The notes: a model not told the origin generated them from the letters alone. Shown: positions 46,013-55,821, numbered from the stretch's first letter. The stretch is 64,000 nt of DNA from an uncultured Lachnospiraceae bacterium (GCA_902766825.1 CACXFB010000022.1:100028-164027), one strand, 5' to 3'. Program-made: numbers and translations.

Positions 46013-46109
46013 GTGGATAAAATGGTTAATTGAGTGGCAAAGTTGATAAAAAAGGTCGGAAAATGCCCGTGTATTTAAGTTATACACGAAGTTATCAACA
46101 TTATCCACA
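46012..46109. promoter_or_regulatory. Cluster of DnaA-box-like 9-mers
   Basis: Perfect TTATCCACA occurs at 46101-46109 (plus) and at 46012-46020 (minus, read TGTGGATAA). One-mismatch boxes are TTATACACG (46080-46088) and TTATCAACA (46092-46100). The last three are direct repeats within 30 bp. Confidence 0.65.
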
Positions 46110-46294
46110 GAAATGTGGAGTAAAAATAGGTACTATAAAAGATGAACAGTTGTTTTGTGGTTTGTGATAAAAATGATAAATGGCCTCAAAATGTGTTGAC
46201 GGCTAAATATTGCGTCATTTTGAAACAATTCGACGAAAATGCAGACAATTAGGCTGGAGTTGACTGACTAAAAGTAAAACCTATACAAAATAAG

Positions 46295-46322
46295 TTGAAA
46301 AAAACGTGCGATATGGTATAAT
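46295..46322 (+). promoter_or_regulatory. Promoter candidate of hpf
   Basis: TTGAAA (46295-46300) and TATAAT (46317-46322), 16 bp apart, 58 bp before the start codon. Confidence 0.6.
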
Positions 46323-46379
46323 GTTTTCATAGATATTCAGTTATGTGTGTCTAAAGAAAACATAAAGGAGTTGGGTATC

Positions 46380-46904
46380 ATGAAGTTTATAATCAGCGGT
46401 AAGAATATTGAGGTTACGGAGGGTTTACGTGATGCGGTACAAGAAAAGATTGGGAAGCTTTCAAGGTATTTTAAAGAATCTACCGAGATAATTGTTACTA
46501 TGAGTGTTGAGAAGGAGAGACAGAAGATAGAAGTAACGATTCCAATGAAGGGCAATATCATAAGAGCTGAACAGGTTAGCAGCGATATGTATGTTTCAAT
46601 TGATCTTGTAGAAGAGATTATCGAAAGACAGTTAAGACGTTATAAGAACAAGATAATCGACAAGAAGCAGTCAGGAGGTTTCACACCTGAATTTATCGAG
46701 GATGAGATTGATGAAGACGAGCCTGTTAAGATTATCAGAACCAAGAGATTTGCAATGAAGCCTATGGATGCTGAAGAAGCTTGTGTTCAGATGGAACTTT
46801 TAGGACATGATTTCTTTGTATTCAGAAACTCAGAGACTGATGAAGTTAATGTAGTATACAAGAGAAAAGGCAATACATACGGTGTGATTGAACCGGAATT
46901 CTAA
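46380..46904 (+). CDS. hpf: Ribosome hibernation promoting factor, long form
   Basis: 174 aa. The N-terminal ribosome-binding domain (FIISGKNIEVTEGLRDAVQE) and the C-terminal dimerisation domain (IIRTKRFAMKPMDAEEACVQ) are both present, as in long HPF, which makes 100S ribosome dimers on its own. The ATG at 46380 has AAAGGAG upstream; the frame is open further upstream without RBS. It is followed by a terminator and secA, the usual hpf-secA-prfB order. Confidence 0.95.
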   Translation: MKFIISGKNIEVTEGLRDAVQEKIGKLSRYFKESTEIIVTMSVEKERQKIEVTIPMKGNIIRAEQVSSDMYVSIDLVEEIIERQLRRYKNKIIDKKQSGGFTPEFIEDEIDEDEPVKIIRTKRFAMKPMDAEEACVQMELLGHDFFVFRNSETDEVNVVYKRKGNTYGVIEPEF

Positions 46905-46945
46905 TATGTATTTATTTGGTGGGTTTATAACAAAAAGATAACGAT

Positions 46946-46990
46946 AACTGCATGTCATACAGACTTACTGTAAGGCATGCAGTTTTTTTT
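46946..46990 (+). terminator. Terminator of hpf
   Basis: AACTGCATG / CATGCAGTT outer stem with an inner TACAG / CTGTA stem, followed by a run of T. Confidence 0.9.
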
Positions 46991-47009
46991 ATGCTTTTGG
47001 ATAAACATG

Positions 47010-47038
47010 TTGAATACTTGACTAACAAATGTTACAAT
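47010..47038 (+). promoter_or_regulatory. Promoter candidate of secA
   Basis: TTGAAT (47010-47015) and TACAAT (47033-47038), 17 bp apart. Confidence 0.6.
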
Positions 47039-47084
47039 ACTAATTGTGTCATTTTATAAAATGGTCACAGGTGGAGGTAACTTT

Positions 47085-49646
47085 ATGTCAGTAATAGAAA
47101 AGATATTTGGAACACATAGTGAAAGAGAATTAAAAAGAATCTATCCTATAGTAGATAAAATTGAAGCTATGGAGCCTGAGTTTGAGAAACTCTCTGATGA
47201 GGAACTTAAGGCTAAGACTACAGAATTTAAGAACAGACTTGAACAGGGAGAGACACTTGATGATATTCTTCCTGAAGCATACGCAACAGTAAGAGAAGCA
47301 GCAAAGCGTGTGCTTGGAATGAGACATTACAGAGTTCAGCTTATCGGTGGAATTATTCTTCATCAGGGCCGAATCACTGAGATGAGAACCGGTGAAGGTA
47401 AGACACTTGTTTCTACATTGCCGGCATATCTTAATGCTCTTGAAGGAAAAGGTGTACATATAGTAACAGTTAACGATTACCTTGCAAAGAGAGATGCGGA
47501 GTGGATGGGTAAAGTTCATGAATTCCTTGGACTTACTGTCGGATGTATCCTTAACAGCATGGAGAATGACGAGAGAAGAAAAGCATATAACTGTGATATC
47601 ACATACGGAACCAATAATGAATTCGGTTTTGATTACTTAAGAGATAACATGGTTATTTATAAAGAGCAGTTAGTTATGCGTTCGCTTCATTATGCGGTAA
47701 TCGATGAGGTGGATTCAGTTCTTATCGACGAGGCAAGAACACCACTTATCATTTCCGGACAGAGCGGAAAGTCAACTAAGCTTTATGAAGCCTGCGATAT
47801 AATTGCAAGACAGTTAATCAAAGGTGAGGCTAGTGCAGAGTTTTCTAAGATGGCAGCCATCATGGGTGAAGAAATCGAGGAGACAGGTGACTTTATCGTT
47901 AATGAGAAAGATAGAAATGTAACACTTACAGCTGACGGTATCAGAAAGGTTGAGCAGTTCTTCAAGATTCCTAACTTCTCTGATGCAGATAATCTTGAGC
48001 TTCAGCACAATATGGATCTTGCACTTAGAGCTAATTACCTTATGTTCAAGGATAAGGATTACGTTGTAAAAGATGATGAAGTACTTATCGTAGATGAATT
48101 TACAGGACGTATTATGCCAGGTAGAAGATATTCAGACGGTCTTCATCAGGCTATTGAGGCAAAAGAAAGAGTTAAAGTTAAAAGAGAGAGCAAGACTCTT
48201 GCAACAATTACATTCCAGAACTTCTTTAACAAATATGACAAGAAGTGCGGTATGACAGGTACAGCCCTTACAGAGGAGAACGAGTTCAGGGAAATCTACG
48301 GAATGGACGTTGTAGTTGTTCCTACTAATAAGCCTGTAGCAAGAGTTGATTTAAATGATGCCGTATACAAGACTAAGAAAGAAAAGATTAACGCAATCGT
48401 ATCTGAGATTGAAAAAGCACACGAGAAAGGTCAGCCGGTCTTAGTAGGTACAATCACGATTGATTCATCTGAGGAATTAAGTGAAGCACTCAGAAAGAAA
48501 GGTGTACCTCATAAAGTACTTAACGCTAAGTTCCATGAACTTGAGGCTGAGATTGTAGCAGATGCAGGACAAAAAGATGCGGTAACAATCGCTACTAACA
48601 TGGCAGGACGTGGTACCGATATTAAGCTTGGCGAAGGTGTTAAGGAATTAGGCGGTCTTAAGATAATAGGTACTGAAAGACATGAGTCACGTCGTATCGA
48701 TAACCAGCTTCGTGGACGTGCCGGACGTCAGGGTGATCCGGGTGAATCAAGATTCTTCATTTCCCTTGAAGATAATCTTATGAGATTATTCGGTTCTGAG
48801 AGACTCATGGGTATATTCAACAGCCTTGGAATCGAAGAGGGAGAGCAGATAGAACACAAGATGCTCAGCAATGCCATTGAGAAAGCACAGATGAAGATTG
48901 AGGCGAACAACTTTGGTATTCGTAAAAATCTTCTTGAATACGATCAGGTTAATAACGAGCAAAGAGAAGTTATTTACGCTGAGAGAAGAAGAGTTCTTGA
49001 CGGCGAGAGCATGAGAGATACAATCTACAAGATGATTAATGATGTTGTAGAGAATAATGTATCAGCAATAATCAGAGATGATGAGCCTACACAGGAATGG
49101 GATATAGAAGAACTTAACAATCTGTTACTTCCTATTATTCCTTTTGAAAAGATAACTCCACAGAAGGTTGAAGGATTAAAGAAAAATGAATTAATCCAGA
49201 TGCTCAAGGAAGAAGCAGTTAAGATTTACGGTAACAAGGAAGCTGAGTTCCCTGAGCCTGAGCATATCAGAGAAGTTGAGAGAGTTATGCTTCTTAAGGT
49301 CATTGATAGAAAGTGGATGGATCACATTGATGATATGGATCAGCTCCGTCAGGGTATCGGTCTTCAGGCATACGGTCAGAGAGACCCTAAGGTTGAGTAC
49401 AAATTTGCAGCATTTAATATGTTTGACTCAATGATAGATGCCATTTCAGAAGATACGGTAAAAGCACTTATGCATGTTAAGATAGAGCAGAAGGTTGAGC
49501 GTGAGCAGGTTGCAAAGGTAACAGGAACCAATAAAGATGATACTGTAAAAGCAGGACCTGTAAAGAGAGCAACAAAGAAAGTCCAGCCAAATGACCTTTG
49601 CCCATGCGGAAGCGGTAAAAAGTATAAATTCTGTTGTGGGAAATAA
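47085..49646 (+). CDS. secA: Preprotein translocase ATPase SecA
   Basis: 853 aa motor of the Sec pathway. [17 protein letters not shown] (Walker A, near 102-109), [20 protein letters not shown] (DEAD-type Walker B), the preprotein cross-linking domain, [12 protein letters not shown] and [13 protein letters not shown] (second nucleotide domain), and a C-terminal zinc SEC-C motif with [15 protein letters not shown]. The ATG at 47085 follows GGAGG by seven bases. prfB begins 40 nt downstream. Confidence 0.98.
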   Translation: MSVIEKIFGTHSERELKRIYPIVDKIEAMEPEFEKLSDEELKAKTTEFKNRLEQGETLDDILPEAYATVREAAKRVLGMRHYRVQLIGGIILHQGRITEMRTGEGKTLVSTLPAYLNALEGKGVHIVTVNDYLAKRDAEWMGKVHEFLGLTVGCILNSMENDERRKAYNCDITYGTNNEFGFDYLRDNMVIYKEQLVMRSLHYAVIDEVDSVLIDEARTPLIISGQSGKSTKLYEACDIIARQLIKGEASAEFSKMAAIMGEEIEETGDFIVNEKDRNVTLTADGIRKVEQFFKIPNFSDADNLELQHNMDLALRANYLMFKDKDYVVKDDEVLIVDEFTGRIMPGRRYSDGLHQAIEAKERVKVKRESKTLATITFQNFFNKYDKKCGMTGTALTEENEFREIYGMDVVVVPTNKPVARVDLNDAVYKTKKEKINAIVSEIEKAHEKGQPVLVGTITIDSSEELSEALRKKGVPHKVLNAKFHELEAEIVADAGQKDAVTIATNMAGRGTDIKLGEGVKELGGLKIIGTERHESRRIDNQLRGRAGRQGDPGESRFFISLEDNLMRLFGSERLMGIFNSLGIEEGEQIEHKMLSNAIEKAQMKIEANNFGIRKNLLEYDQVNNEQREVIYAERRRVLDGESMRDTIYKMINDVVENNVSAIIRDDEPTQEWDIEELNNLLLPIIPFEKITPQKVEGLKKNELIQMLKEEAVKIYGNKEAEFPEPEHIREVERVMLLKVIDRKWMDHIDDMDQLRQGIGLQAYGQRDPKVEYKFAAFNMFDSMIDAISEDTVKALMHVKIEQKVEREQVAKVTGTNKDDTVKAGPVKRATKKVQPNDLCPCGSGKKYKFCCGK

Positions 49647-49686
49647 AAAATAGACAGCAAAATCTAATATTGAAAGAGGTGATATT

Positions 49687-50806
49687 ATGGTTGAACTCGA
49701 TCAGTTTAAGACAGAGCTTGCTGAACGTGAAAAAACTTTAATAGAATTGAGGGATTCACTTTGACCTGGCAGGTAAAAGTGAAAGAATAGAAGAAATAGA
49801 GATTAACATGGAGCAGCCGGGATTCTGGGATAATGCAGATGAATCCTCTGCTCTTATGAAAGAGATTAATACATTAAAAGGGACAGTGGAGTCTTTTAAA
49901 AATCTTGAAGGACAGTACGCTGATATACAGACTCTTATTGAGATGGGATATGAAGAAAATGATGAGAGCCTGATTCCTGAGATTGAAGAAGAGATAGAAG
50001 ATTTCGTTAAGAAATTAGAGGAAATGCACATTGCAACTCTGCTTAGTGACGAGTATGATGGATGTAAGGCAATACTTACACTTCATGCAGGTGCAGGTGG
50101 AACGGAAAGCTGCGACTGGGCGGCGATGCTCTCACGAATGTATTTAAGATGGGCTGATAAAAGAGGCTTTTCAACACAGGTAATAGATTATCTTGACGGA
50201 GAAGAAGCCGGATACAAATCGATTACCATCGAGATAGACGGAGCCAATGCATATGGTTATCTTAAATCAGAACACGGCGTTCACAGACTTGTTCGAATCT
50301 CGCCGTTTAATGCAGCAGGTAAGAGACAGACATCATTTGTGTCATGTGATGTGATGCCTGATATTGAGGAAGATGTTGATATTGAAATTAATGATGAAGA
50401 TATCAGAATTGATACTTACAGATCAAGCGGTGCGGGTGGACAGCACATTAACAAAACCTCATCGGCAATAAGAATTACCCACTTCCCTACAGGTATAGTT
50501 GTTCAGTGCCAGAATGAGCGTTCACAGCACATGAACAAAGATAAGGCAATGCAGATGCTCAAAGCAAAACTGTATATGTTAAAACAGGAAGAAAACAGGC
50601 TGAAGGAGCAGGGAATACGTGGAGATGTTAAGGATAACGGCTGGGGAAGCCAGATAAGATCTTACGTAATGCAACCATACACTATGGTAAAGGACCACAG
50701 AACCGGCGCAGAGAGCAGTAATGTAGGCGCAGTTCTTGATGGAAATATTGATTTGTTTATTACACAGTATCTGAAATGGACTCACGCGGATAACACGGAG
50801 GAGTAA
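49687..50806 (+). CDS. prfB: Peptide chain release factor 2, programmed +1 frameshift
   Basis: RF2 recognises UGA and UAA. The 5' frame opens at ATG 49687 and meets TGA at 49762-49764 after CTT. Skipping one T joins it to the main frame at 49763 (CTT-TGA-C to CTT-GAC), giving 372 aa. An internal Shine-Dalgarno-like GAGGGA lies just before the slip site, as in other bacteria. Further on are the SPF stop-codon recognition motif at 205-207 and GGQ at 250-252. The coding sequence is join(49687..49761,49763..50806). RF2 levels are thus self-regulated by UGA termination. Confidence 0.96.
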
Positions 50807-50808
50807 TT

Positions 50809-51279
50809 ATGGACACAAAGCAGATTATTTTTAAGATTGGTAACGAACAATATGGAATAGACATATTAAAAGTTCACGAGATTGAAAATGCAAATAATAT
50901 TGTGCCTGTTCCTAATTCACAGGAATGTGTGCTTGGAATTATGCATTTAAGAGACAGTGTTATTCCAATATATAGTCTGAGACGCAAGTTTAACATGGAT
51001 GATTATGAGATAACACAAAAGGATGAGGAACCACAGAAGCTTATTATAGCGGCTTCAAAAGATATGGAGATTGGATTCCTTGTGGACAGGGTTGAAGAGA
51101 TTATGGAGATTAAAGATAGCCAGATATTTAATACACCAAGAATTGTCCGTAATGAAGATACAGCTTATATAGACAGGGTTGCCTGTGTAAATAAGAAAAT
51201 AATAATTCTGCTTAATGTTGATGCGATTGTAAGCGATGAGGAGATGGAAGATATCGCAGTCATGGTGGAAGATGTGTGA
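50809..51279 (+). CDS. cheW: CheW-like chemotaxis coupling protein
   Basis: 156 aa. Couples chemoreceptors to CheA. The whole protein is one CheW domain (FKIGNEQYGIDILKVHEIEN; VPNSQECVLGIMHLRDSVIPIY; GFLVDRVEEIMEI). It starts two bases after prfB with RBS GGAGGAG overlapping the prfB end, so it is probably co-transcribed. No other che gene is here, so it may be a second CheW or a CheV-like regulator without a receiver domain. It implies chemotaxis genes elsewhere. Confidence 0.88.
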   Translation: MDTKQIIFKIGNEQYGIDILKVHEIENANNIVPVPNSQECVLGIMHLRDSVIPIYSLRRKFNMDDYEITQKDEEPQKLIIAASKDMEIGFLVDRVEEIMEIKDSQIFNTPRIVRNEDTAYIDRVACVNKKIIILLNVDAIVSDEEMEDIAVMVEDV

Positions 51280-51314
51280 TGAACATGAATATATAATTAA
51301 ATAAGTAAAGATAA

Positions 51315-51348
51315 TTGGGATACATAAGGCAGTGTATCCCGATTTTTT
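51315..51348 (+). terminator. Terminator of the secA-prfB-cheW transcript
   Basis: GGGATACA / TGTATCCC stem extended by T-A and G-U pairs, 8-base loop, six T. Confidence 0.88.
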
Positions 51349-51390
51349 ATATGAATATAAAGTTTTATTTTCATTACCGGATATTTAGTC

Positions 51391-51419
51391 TTGCAATAAT
51401 AAAATAAGTGTGCTAATAT
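51391..51419 (+). promoter_or_regulatory. Promoter candidate of the ACT-hom-lysC operon
   Basis: TTGCAA (51391-51396) and TAATAT (51414-51419), 17 bp apart; about 85 bp leader with no recognised riboswitch or T-box. Confidence 0.55.
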
Positions 51420-51509
51420 CTTTTGTGCACAAACAAATGTATGCTACACACAAACATGTTAATTGTGCAAGGCGTAGTAATGACGATTTGTAGATTCGAG
51501 GATTAAGTA

Positions 51510-51953
51510 ATGCAGTCAGAAGAACAGTTTTATCTGGTAAAAAAAGAGGCGCTGCCGGAGGTTTTACTTAAGGTAGTAGAGGCTAAGCATCTGCTTGACT
51601 CGGAGAAGGTTCTGACCGTGCAGGAAGCAACACAGGCTTTAGGCATAAGCAGAAGTTCCTTTTACAAGTACAAGGATGATATTGAGCCTTTTAGAAATAA
51701 TACAAGAGGAAGAACAATTACATTTATGATTCAGATGGATGATAAGCCAGGTCTGCTGTCCAATGTGCTTGGAACTGTGGCGCAGGATGGCTTTAATATT
51801 TTAACTATCCATCAGAGTATACCTGTCAATAACATTGCAATGGTAACTTTGAGCGTGGAGATTAATTCTGAATCAGAAGGAATAGGTCTTTTGATTGACA
51901 CCATAAGAGCGATGAGTGGAATACACTATCTCAAAATATTAGCAAGTGAATAA
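51510..51953 (+). CDS. ACT-domain protein, PheB/UPF0735 type
   Basis: 147 aa, the same length as Bacillus PheB. The N-terminal half has a helix-turn-helix-like segment (LTVQEATQALGISRSSFYKY), and the C-terminal half is an ACT domain (TFMIQMDDKPGLLSNVLGTV). It probably senses an amino acid and controls hom and lysC, which follow in the same direction after 17 nt and 57 nt. Regulation of the operon is inferred. Confidence 0.88.
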   Translation: MQSEEQFYLVKKEALPEVLLKVVEAKHLLDSEKVLTVQEATQALGISRSSFYKYKDDIEPFRNNTRGRTITFMIQMDDKPGLLSNVLGTVAQDGFNILTIHQSIPVNNIAMVTLSVEINSESEGIGLLIDTIRAMSGIHYLKILASE

Positions 51954-51970
51954 ATATTTAGGAGGCAGCG

Positions 51971-53188
51971 ATGATTAACATAGCTATTTTAGGTTACGGA
52001 ACAGTAGGATCCGGAATATTTGAGGTTTTAAATACTAACGCTAAGAGCATAAGCGTTAAGGTTGGAGATGACATCAACGTAAAATATGTACTTGATTTAA
52101 GAGATTTCCCTGGAGATCCTGTGGAGAAAGTTCTTGTACATGATTTTGATACTATATTAAATGACCCTGAGGTTGCAATAGTAGCTGAGGCAATGGGTGG
52201 TGTTGAGCCTGCATACACATTTGCAAAGAAAGCATTAGAGAGCGGCAAGAGCTTCTGCACATCTAATAAGGAGCTTGTTGCAAAGCATGGAGCGCAGTTA
52301 CTTGCAATGGCAAAAGAGAGAAACTTAAACTTCCTTTTTGAAGCAAGTGTAGGTGGCGGTATACCTGTAATAAGACCATTTAATGAGAGCCTTACACCTG
52401 AGCAGATTGTTGAGGTATCAGGAATCCTTAACGGAACAACAAACTATATCCTCACAAAGATGACATGCGAAGGACTTGATTTTGACAGCGTTCTTAAGGA
52501 TGCACAGGACAAAGGATATGCAGAGAGAAATCCTGAAGCTGACGTTGAAGGATACGATGCATGCAGAAAGATAGCAATATTATCATCTTTAGCCTTTGGA
52601 AAACAGGTTGATTTTGAAGATATCAAGACAGAAGGAATTACAAAGATAACAGATATTGATATTATGTATGCAAAGTCAATGGGTAAAGTTATTAAACTTA
52701 TCGGTAATGCTAAAAAAGATGATAATGGAAGCGTAAGCGCAATGGTTGCACCTTTCATCATCGGAAGCGATTCACCTCTTTTCTTTGTAAATGATGTATT
52801 TAATGCAATTGCGGTTACAGGTAACACACTTGATACCGTTATGTTCTACGGTAAGGGAGCAGGTAAGCTTCCTACAGCAAGTGCAGTTGTTGCAGATATT
52901 ATAGATGAAGCAAAGCACCTTAATGACAATATCAAAGTTGTCTGGGATGAAGAGAAACTTGAACTTAAGAAAGCTGATGATATGACTTCAAGATTCTTTG
53001 TAAGACTTTCAGGTGATGATGCTAAGATAAAAGACAATGTAAAAGCAGCTTTTGGCGAGGTTGAAACTGTTGAGTGCAGCCAGGTATCAGGAGAGTATGC
53101 TTTTATAACAGGATGCATAAGTGAAAAAGATTTCGAGACTGCAATAAGCAGCTTCCCGAATTATATTAACCGTATCAGAGTTAAATAG
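51971..53188 (+). CDS. hom: Homoserine dehydrogenase
   Basis: 405 aa. Reduces aspartate semialdehyde to homoserine. NAD(P) loop ILGYGTVGSGIFEVL, substrate site GILNGTTNYILTKM, catalytic region NPEADVEGYDACRKIAILS, and a short C-terminal ACT-like domain (ECSQVSGEYAFITG). RBS AGGAGG. It lies between the ACT regulator and lysC; asd, which makes its substrate, is at 34.6 kb. Confidence 0.97.
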   Translation: MINIAILGYGTVGSGIFEVLNTNAKSISVKVGDDINVKYVLDLRDFPGDPVEKVLVHDFDTILNDPEVAIVAEAMGGVEPAYTFAKKALESGKSFCTSNKELVAKHGAQLLAMAKERNLNFLFEASVGGGIPVIRPFNESLTPEQIVEVSGILNGTTNYILTKMTCEGLDFDSVLKDAQDKGYAERNPEADVEGYDACRKIAILSSLAFGKQVDFEDIKTEGITKITDIDIMYAKSMGKVIKLIGNAKKDDNGSVSAMVAPFIIGSDSPLFFVNDVFNAIAVTGNTLDTVMFYGKGAGKLPTASAVVADIIDEAKHLNDNIKVVWDEEKLELKKADDMTSRFFVRLSGDDAKIKDNVKAAFGEVETVECSQVSGEYAFITGCISEKDFETAISSFPNYINRIRVK

Positions 53189-53245
53189 ATACAATATATC
53201 AAATGGTAAAATTATTAAGCGAGATTTCGCGGAAAGGTTGTTAAA

Positions 53246-54457
53246 ATGTTAATTGTTAAAAAGTTTGGCGGAACTTCCGTGGCAAACAAAGAAAGAATCT
53301 TTAATGTTGCAAAGAGATGTATCGAAGATTACAAAAAAGGACATCAGGTAGTTGTTGTACTTTCAGCAATGGGAAAGCAGACAGACGTACTCCTTGACAT
53401 GGCTAAGGATATTAATCCTAAGGCATCAAAGAGAGAACTTGATATGCTCCTTACAACTGGAGAGCAGACATCTGTTGCACTTATGGCAATGGCAATGGAT
53501 GCACTTGGAGTTCCTGCAGTATCACTTAATGCATTCCAGGTTGCAATGCATACAACAAGTGTATATGGTAACTCAAGACTTAAGAGAATTGATACTGAAA
53601 GAATCCATGCAGAACTTGAGAACAGAAAGATTGTTGTAATAACAGGTTTTCAGGGAATTAATAAATTTGATGATTATACCACACTTGGACGTGGCGGTTC
53701 TGATACAACAGCAGTTGCACTTGCTGCAGCACTTCATGCAGACGCATGTGAGATTTACACAGACGTTGATGGTGTATACACAGCAGACCCTAGAGTAGTT
53801 AAGAATGCAAGAAAGCTTTCAGCTATAACATATGATGAGATGCTTGACCTTGCAACACTCGGAGCAGGTGTATTACACAACAGATCAGTTGAAATGGCAA
53901 AGAAATATGGCGTACAGCTTGTAGTACGTTCTAGCTTAAACAATTCAGAAGGAACAGTCGTTAAGGAGGAAGTTAAGATGGAAAAGATGTTAGTTAGTGG
54001 TGTTGCAGTAGATAAAAATGTTGCTCGTATTGCAGTTATCGGATTACAGGATCAGCCGGGTGTTGCATTCAAGTTATTCAACCACCTTGCAAATCACAAT
54101 ATAAACGTAGACGTTATTCTTCAGTCAGTAGGACGTGACGGAACAAAGGATATCACATTCTCAGTAACAGCAGATGATTGTGATGAGGCTGTTGAGATTG
54201 TTAAGAGACACGGAGAGGGAAGCCTTAAGTGCCAGAGTATCGATGTAGAGAAAAATGTTGCAAAGGTATCTATCGTAGGTGCAGGTATGATGACTAACCC
54301 TGGTGTAGCTGCTAAGATGTTCGAAGCATTATATGATGAGAACATCAACATCAAGCTCATTGCAACATCAGAGATAAGAGTTACAGTTATTGTTGATCTT
54401 AAAGATGTTGAAAGAGCAGCTAACGCAGTTCATGAGAAATTCCAGTTAGGCGAGTAA
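53246..54457 (+). CDS. lysC: Aspartate kinase, alpha subunit / full length
   Basis: 403 aa. Phosphorylates aspartate, the first step of the family. N-terminal KFGGTSVANKERI, TTGEQTSVALMAMAMDALG, GRGGSDTTAVALAAAL, then two C-terminal ACT domains. The layout is that of lysine-sensitive Bacillus AKII. Inside the gene, AAGGAGG at 53963-53969 precedes an in-frame ATG at 53978 (residue 245), the expected start of a separate regulatory beta subunit. Confidence 0.97.
   Translation: MLIVKKFGGTSVANKERIFNVAKRCIEDYKKGHQVVVVLSAMGKQTDVLLDMAKDINPKASKRELDMLLTTGEQTSVALMAMAMDALGVPAVSLNAFQVAMHTTSVYGNSRLKRIDTERIHAELENRKIVVITGFQGINKFDDYTTLGRGGSDTTAVALAAALHADACEIYTDVDGVYTADPRVVKNARKLSAITYDEMLDLATLGAGVLHNRSVEMAKKYGVQLVVRSSLNNSEGTVVKEEVKMEKMLVSGVAVDKNVARIAVIGLQDQPGVAFKLFNHLANHNINVDVILQSVGRDGTKDITFSVTADDCDEAVEIVKRHGEGSLKCQSIDVEKNVAKVSIVGAGMMTNPGVAAKMFEALYDENINIKLIATSEIRVTVIVDLKDVERAANAVHEKFQLGE
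53978..54457 (+). CDS. lysC: Aspartate kinase beta subunit, internal start
   Basis: In-frame internal product of 159 aa, containing only the two ACT domains. AAGGAGG lies eight bases before the ATG. In Bacillus AKII the beta subunit starts at about residue 246 and has 163 aa, nearly the same position. An alpha2-beta2 enzyme is therefore expected. The RBS is seen; expression is inferred. Confidence 0.7.
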   Translation: MEKMLVSGVAVDKNVARIAVIGLQDQPGVAFKLFNHLANHNINVDVILQSVGRDGTKDITFSVTADDCDEAVEIVKRHGEGSLKCQSIDVEKNVAKVSIVGAGMMTNPGVAAKMFEALYDENINIKLIATSEIRVTVIVDLKDVERAANAVHEKFQLGE

Positions 54458-54458
54458 T

Positions 54459-55295
54459 ATGATATCTAACAGCGTTATTGCCGGAATTTTAATAGCGATT
54501 ACCGCATGTTTCTTTATTCCTTTTGCTCTTCTTACCTGGCTTTTGGTATTTCGAAGGGCAAAAAGGATTATATATATGCTTATCTTCGGTATAATTGCAA
54601 GAGCAGTTACAATCTTTGCACAGTCTTTTGTTGTATTTACTTTTGATAACATAAAGGGCTATGATAACCTGCCGTATATACTAAGACTTACGATAAATGA
54701 TGTTATTGCAGGAGTTTTGTGCATAGCACTGCTTTGTATATTATTTGCTTTTATCAAGAGTGAAGGGCTCAATTTTAACAGAGCATTTACGATTGCGGTA
54801 GGCTTTGGAAGTGTTGAAGCAGTTGCCGGAACCGGTATATCATATTATATTATGCTTGTTAACGCATTTGAGATAAGAACGCAGGGTATAACGGATAAAT
54901 TCCACGAAGGGCAAGGAGCTGCACTTTTTGAAAAAATAACCTCGCAGTCTTTTATGTCAGGTATTGCAGTGGCGTTGACAGTGACGACATCGATACTTGC
55001 ATGTGCAATGGCTGCACAGTTAATTCTTTATGGCATGGTAAATAACAAAGAAAAGCTTTTGGCATGCATAGCTTTTGCGGTTATGTTTATTTCGAAGTTT
55101 GGAACAGATGTAGCTGGCCATTATGCAGGGGATGCCGTGACAGTTATATTTGATATTATCTATATTGTTATAGTTGTATATGCTCTTTTGAGGATCCTTA
55201 AGATGGAAAAAAGCATGGTAATTAAGCCACGAAGCATGCTGCTTAAAGAACAGGCCGAAAGGGAAGAAAAGAAAGTAATAAGAATAGAATCATAG
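54459..55295 (+). CDS. Polytopic membrane protein, possibly YhfC-like
   Basis: 278 aa, about seven TM helices, ending in a Lys/Glu-rich cytosolic tail (KEQAEREEKKVIRIES). The arrangement and the conserved-looking GFGSVEAVAG segment near 122 recall the YhfC family (DUF2324). It starts one base after lysC stops, so it is translationally coupled to the aspartate operon. This placement suggests amino-acid transport or regulation, but the role is unproven. Confidence 0.65.
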   Translation: MISNSVIAGILIAITACFFIPFALLTWLLVFRRAKRIIYMLIFGIIARAVTIFAQSFVVFTFDNIKGYDNLPYILRLTINDVIAGVLCIALLCILFAFIKSEGLNFNRAFTIAVGFGSVEAVAGTGISYYIMLVNAFEIRTQGITDKFHEGQGAALFEKITSQSFMSGIAVALTVTTSILACAMAAQLILYGMVNNKEKLLACIAFAVMFISKFGTDVAGHYAGDAVTVIFDIIYIVIVVYALLRILKMEKSMVIKPRSMLLKEQAEREEKKVIRIES

Positions 55296-55311
55296 ACTAA
55301 AAAATAACATA

Positions 55312-55348
55312 AAAAAACCGGTTGCAAAGATAATGTAACCGGTTTTTT
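55312..55348. terminator. Bidirectional terminator between convergent genes
   Basis: AAAAAACCGGTTGCA / TGTAACCGGTTTTTT stem with one G-U pair; A- and T-runs on both sides serve both strands. Confidence 0.88.
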
Positions 55349-55628
55349 ATATGCTGGCATCAAAATTCATGCCGCTGACAATAGAATAGTCAATAGTTTT
55401 TCTTGAGGCCTCGTAAGGATTGTTCTCATTGTACTTAAGAGCCTCTGTGGATGAATACGCCTTAGTGTAGGATGAATTCATCATTGTCTTGTAGTCGGAT
55501 AAGAGTCTGTTTACTTCGCCTTGTTCAACCTTGTTAACTTTTGCGACCGGTGTAACCGGGGGTTTGTAGGTTGTCTCGGACAAGGAAGAGGATAATGAAT
55601 TTGTCAATTTAAGATTACTTATATTCAT
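55347..55628 (-). CDS. Small protein of unknown function
   Basis: 93 aa, no TM helix or signal. Very strong RBS (AAAGGAGGTG seven bases from ATG), so it is a real gene. The N-terminal half is rich in Ser, Thr and Pro (MNISNLKLTNSLSSSLSETT; YKPPVTPVAKVNKVEQ); the rest may be helical (VNRLLSDYKTMMNSSYTKAY) and ends SIVSGMNFDASI. I do not recognise the family. Some flagellar and secreted small proteins of this group have a similar start, but that is only a faint resemblance. Confidence 0.7.
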   Translation of the reverse strand: MNISNLKLTNSLSSSLSETTYKPPVTPVAKVNKVEQGEVNRLLSDYKTMMNSSYTKAYSSTEALKYNENNPYEASRKTIDYSIVSGMNFDASI

Positions 55629-55821
55629 TTGTCGACACCTCCTTTACGTGTACTTAATATTATAACATCAAAATGCACATTTTACAATCAAAAGACGGCG
55701 TGAAATGGTATTTCAATGACATTTATATTATATTTAGTTATTTACTAATTATTGTGGTTCATTTATAATAAAATGATATGGAAACATGGGAAATAACCAA
55801 ATCATTTACGGAGGAATCAAA

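Larger units (their letters stand above)
45824..46379 (+). other. Gene-free region before hpf
   Basis: 556 bp of AT-rich sequence with no credible coding frame. It holds a terminator-like hairpin (45983-46012), a cluster of DnaA-box sequences (46012-46109) and an hpf promoter (46295-46322). It is the only stretch over 300 bp without a gene in the window. Confidence 0.8.

Noticed and set aside
46012..46109. Chromosomal origin of replication (oriC)
   Set aside because: DnaA boxes are there, but dnaA, dnaN, recF and gyrB are absent and genes on both sides run in the same direction, without the strand switch expected at an origin.
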